Origin: CAYLNL01 sp964385175
Lineage (GTDB): Bacteria > Bacteroidota > Bacteroidia > Flavobacteriales > Flavobacteriaceae
Length of the DNA: 64,000 nucleotides
Direction of reading: 5' to 3'
Assembly (NCBI GenBank): GCA_964385175.1
Contig: CAYLNL010000007.1
Span: 62,001-126,000 of the forward strand
Within the stretch, counting starts at the first letter, position 1; each line of letters begins with the position of its first letter. This document shows, one piece after another, positions 43,649-51,652 of the stretch. The notes under the pieces were generated by a model. The model was not told the origin of the DNA and made no database searches. It was given only the letters and a program-made list of their open reading frames with translations. Position numbers and translations under genes: made by a program.

Positions 43649-46600
43649 TTGGATAAAAGTAATCTACTCAATTTATATAAACAGTCTCCGCAATTGCAGA
43701 AACTGCTGGAGTTCATTGCTATACCTTCATCTATTATATGGGTGAGGGGGCTCACAGGCTCGTCGTTGTCTTTTGTAGCAGCTTCGCTTTTTCAGCGAAT
43801 GAAACGTCCGCTCCTCATGGTGATGGAAGATAAGGAAGAAGCCGCTTATTACCTGAATGATATGGAGCACTTATTGGGCGAAGAGTGTGTGTTTTTTTAC
43901 CCCGCCAGTTATAAAAACCCTTATGAGATTCAGGAAACCTACAATGCCAATGTGTTGCTCCGGGCAGAAACTATTAATGCCCTTGCTTTGCAAGAGAAGC
44001 CATTGGCGATAGTAACATACCCGGATGCCCTCTTTGAAAAGGTGCTCACTCAAAAAGAATTGAAAAAAAATATTGTAACCCTCCAGGTGGGAGATACATT
44101 TTCAAGAGATAAATTGAATGAGTTGTTGTTTGATTATCGGTTTAACCGCGTAGATTTTGTGAGTGAGCCGGGTGAGTTTTCGCTCAGAGGAGGTATTATA
44201 GATGTGTTTTCGTTTTCGCATGATGAGCCCTATCGTATTGAGTTTTTTGGAAATGAGGTAACCAGTATCCGAACCTTTGACGTAGCTACGCAACTTTCTG
44301 CCGTCAAAATCCCTAAAATTAGCATACTTCCCAACTTACAGCATAAACTATCAGCTACAATAGCTACCAGGGAAAGTTTTTTGCATTGCCTTGCTCCCGA
44401 TACCTTGATTTTTTATACCAATTCTTCTTCACTTCTTCATCAGATGGATGTTCTTTTTGAAAAAGCCACAGAAGCGTTTAAAAAACTGTCCGATGTAGTA
44501 TCTCATCTTAGCCCGGAAATGTTGTTTTGTACATCGGCTATTTTGAAAGCTGAATTGGATAAATTTATACAACTATCGATAGGTAGTTCACAAAGCGTTA
44601 AAGAATTAACCAATGAAGCGCCCGTCATTGAGTTCCACACGAAACCTCAACCCTCTTTTAATAAAAAATTCGATTTGCTTCTTCAACATTTGCATCAATA
44701 CCATGAGAAGGAGTTTGTTAATTACATCTGCTGTGCTAACGAAAAACAAGCGCGCAGGCTACACGATATTTTTGAAGAACTGGAACAGGGTGTGCCCTAT
44801 AAAACTCCTGTATTTTCTATTTATGCGGGCTTTGTAGATGAAGATATAAAACTGGTTTGCTATACCGACCACCAGCTTTTTGAACGGTATTATAAATTTC
44901 GGCTTCGCGACGGATACGCTAAAAAACAAGCCATCTCTCTTAAAGAACTCGTGAGTTTGAAGGTGGGTGATTATGTAACTCATATAGATCATGGTATTGG
45001 ACGATTCGCCGGACTGCAAAAAATAGAATTGGAAGGGAAGGCGCAAGAGGCAATTAAACTTATTTATGGTGAAAATGATACCTTGTATGTGAGTATTCAT
45101 TCGCTTCATAAAATAGCCAAATACACCAGCAAAGATGGTAAGACTCCTAAATTGTATAAGCTGGGCAGCCATGCATGGAAAAACCTTAAACAGCGCACAA
45201 AAGCCCGTGTAAAGGAAATTGCATTTAGCTTAATTGAATTATATGCTAAACGGAAGATGCAGAAAGGATTTCAATATGCTTCGGATAGTTACTTGCAACA
45301 CGAGTTAGAGGCCTCTTTTATTTATGAAGATACGCCCGACCAAGGCAAGGCTACAGAGGCGGTAAAGGCAGATATGGAAAGCGAACATCCTATGGACCGG
45401 CTTATTTGTGGCGATGTAGGTTTTGGTAAGACGGAAATTGCCATAAGAGCAGCGTTTAAGGCGGTTGATAATAATAAACAAGTGGCCGTGCTGGCGCCTA
45501 CTACCGTTCTTACCTTTCAGCATTTTAGAACTTTTAGCGAGCGGCTCAAGGATTTTCCGGTAACAATAGAATATTTGAATCGTTTTCGGGGCGAGCGTGA
45601 GAAAAAAGAAATTCTTGAAAAATTACGAGAGGGCACGTTAGATATTATTATAGGAACCCATCTGCTCACTTCTAAAAATATAATTTTTAAGAAGTTAGGC
45701 CTTCTCATTATAGATGAGGAGCAAAAATTCGGGGTAGCCGTAAAAGAAAAACTTAAGACGTTGCGCGAAAATGTAGATGTGCTAACACTTACAGCTACTC
45801 CCATTCCCCGTACCTTGCAGTTTAGCCTCATGGCAGCGCGCGACCTTTCTGTTATTCATACACCGCCTCCAAACAGGTATCCTATAGAAACTCATGTGGT
45901 GCAAATGAATGAAGAGGTTATACGAGATGCTATTCGGTTTGAATTGGGAAGGGGCGGGCAGATTTTTTTTGTGCATAACCGCATCGATACTATTCGGGAA
46001 ATGGGCGGTATGTTGCAACGATTGTTGCCCGATGCTCAAATAGCTATTGCCCACGGGCAGATGGAAGGAAAGAAACTGGAAAAATTGATGTTAGATTTTA
46101 TAGAAGGACGGTTTGATGTGTTGCTTTCCACTTCTATTATAGAGAATGGGTTAGACGTGCCTAATGCAAATACTATTTTTATAAATAACGCCCACTATTT
46201 TGGACTGGCAGACTTGCACCAGATTCGTGGGCGAGTAGGCAGGAGCAACAAAAAGGCTTTTTGTTATTTTATTACCCCGCCCTACAATACTCTCACAGAT
46301 GAGGCACGCAAGCGCATGGAGGCGCTGGAGCAGTTTAGCGATTTGGGTAGCGGTTTTCAAATTGCCATGAAAGATTTGGAAATACGAGGTGCTGGGGATT
46401 TGCTCGGGGCAGAGCAAAGCGGGTTTATAAATGATATGGGTTTTGAAACGTACCAAAAGATAATGAATGAGGCGATTGAGGAATTGAAAGAAGGCGAGTT
46501 TAAGGAGTTATACCATTCAGAATCGTCTCGTGTAGATTCTTATGTGAAAGAGACGCAATTAGATACAGATTTTGAATTACTTTTTCCTGATGACTATATT

Positions 46601-47029
46601 AACAATATTTCAGAGCGGTTGAATTTATATACAGAACTAAGCACACTCCAAACAGAAGAAGAGTTGTATCTTTTTGAGAGAAATCTCGGCGACCGCTTCG
46701 GAACCCTACCTCCGCAGGCGATAGATCTTCTCAACAGTGTTCGCATAAAATGGATAGCTACCCGTATAGGCTTAGAACGAATAACCCTTAAAAAAGGCTC
46801 TATGGTGGGTTATTTTATTGCAGATCATCGTAGCCCTTATTACCAGAGCGATTTCTTTGCCCGTATTTTGGATACCGTCCAAACTCATCCGCAGCTATGC
46901 CGGTTTAAGGAAAAAGAAACTTCTAAAGGGCTTCGCTTATTGCTGGTGTTTGAACGTGTTAACTCAGTGGAGAAAGCCTTAGAGAGGCTGATGGTTTTTG
47001 CCTCAAAATACCATGAGATAACTTCTTAA
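43649..47029 (+). CDS. mfd: Transcription-repair coupling factor Mfd
   Basis: This 1126-residue protein displaces stalled RNA polymerase and recruits UvrA. In order it has UvrB-homology domains (about 1-400), the polymerase-interacting CarD-like domain (LKVGDYVTHIDHGIGRFAGL, about 434-455), a helicase with Walker A GDVGFGKTE (about 588-596), IIDEEQKFGV (motif II), TATPIPRTLQFS and GLDVPNANTIFI, and a C-terminal UvrA-binding region. The reading frame opens directly after a TGA and its first possible start is the TTG at 43649. The first in-frame ATG is 50 codons further and would remove conserved N-terminal sequence, so TTG appears to be used. Confidence 0.95.
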   Translation: MDKSNLLNLYKQSPQLQKLLEFIAIPSSIIWVRGLTGSSLSFVAASLFQRMKRPLLMVMEDKEEAAYYLNDMEHLLGEECVFFYPASYKNPYEIQETYNANVLLRAETINALALQEKPLAIVTYPDALFEKVLTQKELKKNIVTLQVGDTFSRDKLNELLFDYRFNRVDFVSEPGEFSLRGGIIDVFSFSHDEPYRIEFFGNEVTSIRTFDVATQLSAVKIPKISILPNLQHKLSATIATRESFLHCLAPDTLIFYTNSSSLLHQMDVLFEKATEAFKKLSDVVSHLSPEMLFCTSAILKAELDKFIQLSIGSSQSVKELTNEAPVIEFHTKPQPSFNKKFDLLLQHLHQYHEKEFVNYICCANEKQARRLHDIFEELEQGVPYKTPVFSIYAGFVDEDIKLVCYTDHQLFERYYKFRLRDGYAKKQAISLKELVSLKVGDYVTHIDHGIGRFAGLQKIELEGKAQEAIKLIYGENDTLYVSIHSLHKIAKYTSKDGKTPKLYKLGSHAWKNLKQRTKARVKEIAFSLIELYAKRKMQKGFQYASDSYLQHELEASFIYEDTPDQGKATEAVKADMESEHPMDRLICGDVGFGKTEIAIRAAFKAVDNNKQVAVLAPTTVLTFQHFRTFSERLKDFPVTIEYLNRFRGEREKKEILEKLREGTLDIIIGTHLLTSKNIIFKKLGLLIIDEEQKFGVAVKEKLKTLRENVDVLTLTATPIPRTLQFSLMAARDLSVIHTPPPNRYPIETHVVQMNEEVIRDAIRFELGRGGQIFFVHNRIDTIREMGGMLQRLLPDAQIAIAHGQMEGKKLEKLMLDFIEGRFDVLLSTSIIENGLDVPNANTIFINNAHYFGLADLHQIRGRVGRSNKKAFCYFITPPYNTLTDEARKRMEALEQFSDLGSGFQIAMKDLEIRGAGDLLGAEQSGFINDMGFETYQKIMNEAIEELKEGEFKELYHSESSRVDSYVKETQLDTDFELLFPDDYINNISERLNLYTELSTLQTEEELYLFERNLGDRFGTLPPQAIDLLNSVRIKWIATRIGLERITLKKGSMVGYFIADHRSPYYQSDFFARILDTVQTHPQLCRFKEKETSKGLRLLLVFERVNSVEKALERLMVFASKYHEITS

Positions 47030-47173
47030 TGCTTTTTATTAAACGAATTATTGTAACGTTTCTTACAAGCTATCTTTTATTAGAATCCGTATGTTTTAGA
47101 ACGATTTTTTATTTATGCTAATGATAAATCTCCATATTGCCAAGAGCTATCTTTAACTAATAGTCCTCCCATA

Positions 47174-48211
47174 CTAAGGTGCTGGGTCGGGAATAGTTTC
47201 TTGCACATGGTTAATGGCTTTTATGAGGTCAGCACTTAGTTTTATGTTGATACAGCCAATATTTTCCTTTAGCTGTTCCATCGTGGTAGCTCCAATAATA
47301 GTAGCAGTTACAAAAGGCTGCATAGATACAAACGCCAGCGCCATTTGGGCAGGAGAGAGGTTGTGGGCTATGGCTAATTCGCAATATTTCTTTGTAGCTT
47401 CAACACTTTGGTTGCTATTGTATCGGGAAAAAGAAGGAAAAAGCGTTACCCTGGCATTTTCTGGTTTCCCAAGGAGATATTTTCCACTCAATACCCCAAA
47501 AGCCATAGGTGAGTAGGCAAGTAACCCTACTTGTTCTCTTATAGAAATTTCAGCTAACCCGGTTTCGAAAATGCGGTTAAGTAGCGAATATGGGTTTTGA
47601 ATAGTGCGTATTCGGGGGAAGGAATGTTTCTCACTTTCTTCCAAAAACCTCATAACACCCCAGGGGGTTTCATTAGATGTGCCTAAGTGTCTTATTTTTC
47701 CCTCCTTAATAAGATTATTGAATATTTCCAATATTTCTTTAAAGTTATCCTTCCACGCCTCATTCTCTTCATATAGATAGCCGCGTTTGCCAAAAAAGTT
47801 AGTATTCCGTTCAGGCCAATGCAATTGGTAAAGGTCTATATAATCGGTTTGCAGGCGTTGCAGGCTTTTGTTCACTGCATCGCATATTGCTTCTTTACTG
47901 AACCCCAGGTTAGAGCGGATATGTTTTACAAAATCACGCGGTCCTGCTATTTTAGTGGCAAGCACAATACGAGTTCTGTTTCTCGTTTTTCGTAGCCAAT
48001 TCCCTATAATTCGCTCCGTGTTGCCTTGCGTTTGCGCTTTTGCCGGAACGGGATACAACTCGGCAGTATCAAAAAAATTAATTCCACTATCAACTGCATA
48101 ACTCATTTGCTCATGCCCATCTGCTTCAGTATTTTGCTGCCCCCACGTCATGGTACCCAAACAAAGAGTACTTACACGGGTGGTAGTGCCGGGGAGGTTA
48201 GTGTAGTTCAT
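47174..48211 (-). CDS. Aldo/keto reductase, Tas-like
   Basis: This 345-residue NADPH-dependent oxidoreductase has the tetrad Asp and Tyr in FFDTAELYPVP, Lys in ATKIAGPRDF and His in LYQLHWPERN. LCLGTMTWGQQNTEADGHEQ is characteristic of the Tas branch of AKR proteins. NADP-binding residues lie near the C-terminus (IIGATTMEQLKENI). The substrate is unknown. It stands alone, with a terminator of the upstream OmpA-like gene between them. Confidence 0.88.
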   Translation of the reverse strand: MNYTNLPGTTTRVSTLCLGTMTWGQQNTEADGHEQMSYAVDSGINFFDTAELYPVPAKAQTQGNTERIIGNWLRKTRNRTRIVLATKIAGPRDFVKHIRSNLGFSKEAICDAVNKSLQRLQTDYIDLYQLHWPERNTNFFGKRGYLYEENEAWKDNFKEILEIFNNLIKEGKIRHLGTSNETPWGVMRFLEESEKHSFPRIRTIQNPYSLLNRIFETGLAEISIREQVGLLAYSPMAFGVLSGKYLLGKPENARVTLFPSFSRYNSNQSVEATKKYCELAIAHNLSPAQMALAFVSMQPFVTATIIGATTMEQLKENIGCINIKLSADLIKAINHVQETIPDPAP

Positions 48212-48236
48212 GTATGCGTATATTTTAGGGCATTGA

Positions 48237-48280
48237 TAGTAAAAAAGAGCTGTCTCTATCTAATAGAAACCAGCTCTTTT
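48237..48280 (-). terminator. Terminator of the OmpA-like lipoprotein gene
   Basis: A perfect 10-bp stem AAAAGAGCTG (48243-48252) / CAGCTCTTTT (48271-48280) continues on the minus strand as TTTTTTACTATC. It lies 25 bases after the stop at 48305. Confidence 0.8.
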
Positions 48281-48304
48281 ATAGCATGTTTACCATAGCT
48301 TCAC

Positions 48305-49267
48305 TTACATACTATTTAACAATTTTGTAACCTCATCTAATTTGGGAGTTAGTATCACTTCAATACGCCTGTTTTTAGCTCTTCCTTCGGGAGTATCGTT
48401 AGTTACTACAGGAGCGTATTCGCCTCTTCCGGCGGCAGTGAGATTTTCTCGTTTTATAGATTGGTTGTCTCTTAATATTTGAACAATAGCCGTAGCGCGT
48501 TTGGTAGAAAGATCCCAGTTATCATTAATCTGCCCGCTACCCCTATATGGCACATTATCTGTATGCCCCTCAATGAGAACAGCGATGTCTGGATTTTGAG
48601 CGAGCACATTGCCTAATTGTTTTACAGCACGAGTTCCTTCAGCGCCTACCTCCCAGCTTCCACTTTCAAAAAGAAGCTTATTTTCCATAGATACATATAC
48701 ATTACCATTACGTTGCTCTACAGTGAGTCCTTTCCCTTCAAAATCTAATAAGGCTTTAGACAAAGCATCTTTTAATCGTTTCATAGAAGCATCTTTAGCA
48801 GTTATAAGCCGTTCCAATTCATCAACCCTGTTAGAGCGGGCGTCTAATTGCTTTTTCAGTTCGTCTAACCGGGCGCTCTCTTCTGCAAGCGCTTTCTCTT
48901 TAGCTTCTAACTGGGCTAATAATTCCCTGTTTTTCTTTACATTTTCTTCTATAGCAGCACTACTGTTTTTCTCTAATGCATTGTAGGAAGCTTGTAGGTT
49001 TTTAAGATTGTTTTCTGCGGCTGTATAGTTTTTTTGCAAGCGATCTCGCTCAGTTACAGCTTTATTATAAGCCTCTTGTAAAGAGGCAAGTTGATTTTCT
49101 AATTCAGATTTAGCAGTTTTCAGCGCTTGGTTTTCAGTATCCAAGTCGTTTCGTTCTTTTTTTAGCGCCACATATTTCCCTTCTAAATCTTTATATACTT
49201 TAGAAGATACGCAGGAAGAAAATACTATAAACATGCAAAGGCTCACTAAGATAAGATTCCGCTTCAT
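48305..49267 (-). CDS. OmpA-family lipoprotein with long coiled coil
   Basis: This 320-residue protein has a lipoprotein signal (MKRNLILVSLCMFIVFSSC, lipobox FSSC). Residues about 25-180 form a continuous coiled coil. The C-terminal OmpA/MotB domain (about 200-320) has LIEGHTDNVPYRG, NWDLSTKRATAIVQIL, GRGEYAPVVTNDTPEGRAKN and RRIEVIL, which bind peptidoglycan. It probably links the outer membrane to the cell wall at a distance set by the coil. Confidence 0.9.
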   Translation of the reverse strand: MKRNLILVSLCMFIVFSSCVSSKVYKDLEGKYVALKKERNDLDTENQALKTAKSELENQLASLQEAYNKAVTERDRLQKNYTAAENNLKNLQASYNALEKNSSAAIEENVKKNRELLAQLEAKEKALAEESARLDELKKQLDARSNRVDELERLITAKDASMKRLKDALSKALLDFEGKGLTVEQRNGNVYVSMENKLLFESGSWEVGAEGTRAVKQLGNVLAQNPDIAVLIEGHTDNVPYRGSGQINDNWDLSTKRATAIVQILRDNQSIKRENLTAAGRGEYAPVVTNDTPEGRAKNRRIEVILTPKLDEVTKLLNSM

Positions 49268-49299
49268 TTTTTAATGGGTTTTATTTTATAAATAAGCTG

Positions 49300-49307
49300 C
49301 AAATATA
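49300..49307 (-). promoter_or_regulatory. -7 element of the OmpA-like lipoprotein gene
   Basis: The minus strand reads TATATTTG, a perfect match, 32 bases before the start codon. Confidence 0.6.
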
Positions 49308-49486
49308 AGACAGTTATCTAATGATTTAATAAACGAAAGATGGGGATTTTTATTTTAAATATAGGAAGAATCTATTTCGTATATAAAAACAATGAAGCTA
49401 TTGAGCATTCTATACCATGGGCAAAAAATATAGATTTAATGCATGATAATAATAAATAAAGAAGGTTAAAAAAAGCAGTTAAAACT

Positions 49487-49508
49487 CATGTCCAAAAATT
49501 ACCCATGA
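49487..49508 (+). repeat. 22-bp Fic-flanking motif, copy 1
   Basis: The sequence is CATGTCCAAA + AATTACCCATGA. It differs from copies 2 and 3 at one or two central bases. It is located 116 bases before the Fic start. Confidence 0.85.
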
Positions 49509-49516
49509 AGTAAAAA

Positions 49517-49547
49517 CATGTCCAAAAAAATAGTATTTTTGGACATG
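49517..49547. repeat. Hairpin with TGTCCAAA/TTTGGACA arms, copy 1
   Basis: A perfect 12-bp stem CATGTCCAAAAA (49517-49528) / TTTTTGGACATG (49536-49547) has a 7-base loop. The arms share TGTCCAAA with the neighbouring 22-bp motif. Confidence 0.85.
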
Positions 49548-49624
49548 AAAATAATACTACAGATGCTCTTTAGGTACCCAGAAGAGAGGCAGAAAGATGA
49601 GTACACAACTAAATATATAAAAGT

Positions 49625-50719
49625 ATGGTACTAAAACCAGATAAAGCCTATAATAAACTTCCTTTCCTGCCGCCCAAACCAAAAACGATAGAAACTATGC
49701 CTGTACTAAAACAGGTGAGCAAATCGGCGGTTGCCCTTGCTGAATTGAAAGGGCTTGCTAAAACTTTGCCCAACCCTGCTATTTTAATAAATGCAGTTGT
49801 ACTGAGGGAGGCGCAGGCAAGCTCTGAAATTGAAAATGTAGTTACCACGCAAGATAAACTCTACCAGGCGTTATTTGCAAAATCGGTGAAGCCAGATGAC
49901 GCAACTAAGGAGGTATTGCGTTACCGGGAAGCCCTACTGATGGGAACTGAGTTGATTAAAAAGAGAGGTTTTCTCAACACAAATGGAATTATTGCAATTC
50001 AGAAAGAGTTAGAAGAAAATAACGCCGGAATACGAAAATTACCAGGGACTGCACTGGTGAATCCTGCTACCCGGGAGGTAATTTATACGCCTCCCGATGA
50101 TTTTGAAATCATTGGCAGGTTGATGGGAAACCTGGAAGAATACCTGAATGGCGATTTGGATGACATTTCGCCGCTGATTAAGTTAGCGGTTCAGCACTAT
50201 CAATTTGAAAGTATTCATCCGTTTTATGATGGGAATGGGAGAACCGGGAGAATAATCAACGTACTTTACCTTATATTAAAGGATTTGCTAGATGAACCTA
50301 TACTGTACCTCAGTTCTTTTATTATTAAAAATAAACGCGATTATTATCGGTTATTGCAAGAGGTTAGAACCAAAAATAATTGGGAAGATTGGATTTTATA
50401 TATGCTGAAAGGGATTGAGGAAACTGCATTAGAAACCATTCAGCAAATTAATCAAATCAATACCCTATTTAGCCAAACTCAAAAAATAGTCCAGCAAAAG
50501 CTACCGAGAATCTATTCCAAAGATTTAATAGAACAACTCTTCGTGCACCCCTATTGTAAAAATGAATTTTTGGTAAACAATTTGAATTTGAATAGAAAAA
50601 CTGCTTCTTCTTATTTAAAGAACTTAGAAAACTTAGATATACTTTATTCTGAAGAAAAGGGTAAAGAATTGATTTATGTTAATATAAAATCATATAAACT
50701 GTTAAAAAAAGGAAAATAA
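49625..50719 (+). CDS. Fic-domain AMP transferase with N-terminal inhibitory helix and C-terminal HTH-like region
   Basis: This 364-residue protein has a complete Fic motif HPFYDGNGRTGR (H198-R209), so it should transfer AMP or a related nucleotide group to a protein hydroxyl. An inhibitory motif S-x-x-x-E-N lies at residues 66-71 (SSEIEN), making it a class II Fic protein held off by its own N-terminal helix. The C-terminal part (about 300-364; KNEFLVNNLNLNRKTASSYL) looks like a winged helix-turn-helix, as in many Fic-HTH proteins. The gene stands alone, with repeated 22-bp motifs and hairpins on both sides that may be its operator sites or the ends of a small mobile unit. Confidence 0.9.
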   Translation: MVLKPDKAYNKLPFLPPKPKTIETMPVLKQVSKSAVALAELKGLAKTLPNPAILINAVVLREAQASSEIENVVTTQDKLYQALFAKSVKPDDATKEVLRYREALLMGTELIKKRGFLNTNGIIAIQKELEENNAGIRKLPGTALVNPATREVIYTPPDDFEIIGRLMGNLEEYLNGDLDDISPLIKLAVQHYQFESIHPFYDGNGRTGRIINVLYLILKDLLDEPILYLSSFIIKNKRDYYRLLQEVRTKNNWEDWILYMLKGIEETALETIQQINQINTLFSQTQKIVQQKLPRIYSKDLIEQLFVHPYCKNEFLVNNLNLNRKTASSYLKNLENLDILYSEEKGKELIYVNIKSYKLLKKGK

Positions 50720-50722
50720 TAT

Positions 50723-50744
50723 CATGTCCAAAGTTTACCCATGA
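50723..50744 (+). repeat. 22-bp Fic-flanking motif, copy 2
   Basis: CATGTCCAAA + GTTTACCCATGA begins 3 bases after the Fic stop codon. Confidence 0.85.
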
Positions 50745-50752
50745 CACAAAGA

Positions 50753-50785
50753 ACGTGTCCAAAAAAACCGTTTTTTTGGACACGT
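50753..50785. repeat. Hairpin with GTGTCCAAA/TTTGGACAC arms, copy 2
   Basis: A perfect 15-bp stem ACGTGTCCAAAAAAA (50753-50767) / TTTTTTTGGACACGT (50771-50785) has a 3-base loop CCG. It may also terminate Fic transcription. Confidence 0.85.
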
Positions 50786-50794
50786 TTTAATCCT

Positions 50795-50816
50795 CATGTC
50801 CAAAATTTACCCATGA
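50795..50816 (+). repeat. 22-bp Fic-flanking motif, copy 3
   Basis: CATGTCCAAA + ATTTACCCATGA is in the same orientation as copies 1 and 2. Confidence 0.85.
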
Positions 50817-50865
50817 GAAAAATAAACCAAAAAATCTATAAAGCGTATAATAAACGTAAAAAATA

Positions 50866-50897
50866 AATCGGCTTAATCTTTAAAGATTAAGCCGATT
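50866..50897 (-). terminator. Terminator of the sod gene
   Basis: A 16-bp perfect inverted repeat AATCGGCTTAATCTTT / AAAGATTAAGCCGATT is followed on the minus strand by TATTTTTTACG. It lies 31 bases after the sod stop and may serve both convergent genes. Confidence 0.8.
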
Positions 50898-50928
50898 AAA
50901 TTCCCTGTAAATAAAAATATTTCTTATA

Positions 50929-51537
50929 TTATACCCCTGCTGCGTAACGTTTCGCCACCTCTTCCCAGTCAATAACATTAAAAAACGCAGTAATATAATC
51001 GGGTCTTCGGTTCTGGTATTTTAAATAATAAGCATGCTCCCAAACATCAATCCCTAAGATAGGCATTCCGCCGCAGCCCGTTTGAGGCATAAGTGTATTG
51101 TCTTGATTAGAGGTAGAACAAATTTCCACTTTTCCACCTTGGTGAACGCACAACCATGCCCAGCCCGAGCCAAAACGACTGGCAGCCGATTTAGAAAAGG
51201 TGTCTTTAAAAGCCTCAAACGAACCAAAAGTCTGGTTAATAGCTGCTAATAAAGTCCCCGATGGCGCGCCCCCTCCTTTAGGCGACATTATTTCCCAGAA
51301 GAGATTGTGGTTATAATAACCCCCTCCATTATTTCTCACCGCCATATTGGTCATATCCAGTGTTTTCAGAATTTCTTCTATAGATTTTCCTTCCAAAGCG
51401 GTGCCTGTTATAGCATTGTTGAGGTTAGTAGTATAAGCCTGGTGGTGCTTGGTATGATGTATTTCCATGGTGCGTGCATCAATATGAGGCTCTAACCCAT
51501 CGTAGGCGTAACGTAATTTTGGTAATTCAAAAGCCAT
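50929..51537 (-). CDS. sod: Superoxide dismutase (Fe/Mn family)
   Basis: The 202-residue enzyme converts superoxide to peroxide and oxygen. Metal ligands are visible: the first His in [20 protein letters not shown], the second in [11 protein letters not shown], and Asp/His in [26 protein letters not shown] is conserved. The sequence does not settle Fe versus Mn. The start is placed at the ATG at 51537 ([17 protein letters not shown]) because the frame extends upstream to 51600 past the promoter at 51578-51585 with no family similarity. Confidence 0.95.
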   Translation of the reverse strand: MAFELPKLRYAYDGLEPHIDARTMEIHHTKHHQAYTTNLNNAITGTALEGKSIEEILKTLDMTNMAVRNNGGGYYNHNLFWEIMSPKGGGAPSGTLLAAINQTFGSFEAFKDTFSKSAASRFGSGWAWLCVHQGGKVEICSTSNQDNTLMPQTGCGGMPILGIDVWEHAYYLKYQNRRPDYITAFFNVIDWEEVAKRYAAGV

Positions 51538-51577
51538 GATTTTAGTATTTTGAGGTTCATTTATTACTCTAACTTCA

Positions 51578-51585
51578 CAAAGATA
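51578..51585 (-). promoter_or_regulatory. -7 element of the sod promoter
   Basis: The minus strand reads TATCTTTG, a perfect match, 40 bases upstream of the chosen start codon. It excludes the longer frame. Confidence 0.65.
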
Positions 51586-51652
51586 CGAAATACATTTCAC
51601 GGAGTAGTTAAAAACTCATAAGCTTTGCTTATTTTGCAATAAAAATTTTACA

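Larger units (their letters stand above)
49268..49624. other. 357-base gap before the Fic gene
   Basis: It holds the divergent promoter of the OmpA-like gene (49300-49307), then AT-rich sequence without a gene, and close to the Fic gene a 22-bp motif copy (49487-49508) and hairpin (49517-49547). Those repeats recur after the Fic gene. Confidence 0.6.

Noticed and set aside
49487..50816. Repeated motifs around the Fic gene as a CRISPR array
   Set aside because: The copies are separated by about 1.2 kb, by a gene and by hairpins, not by uniform spacers, and no cas genes are present.
51538..51600. N-terminal extension of superoxide dismutase
   Set aside because: It would be translated from sequence containing and upstream of the -7 element at 51578-51585, and the family begins at MAFELPKL.
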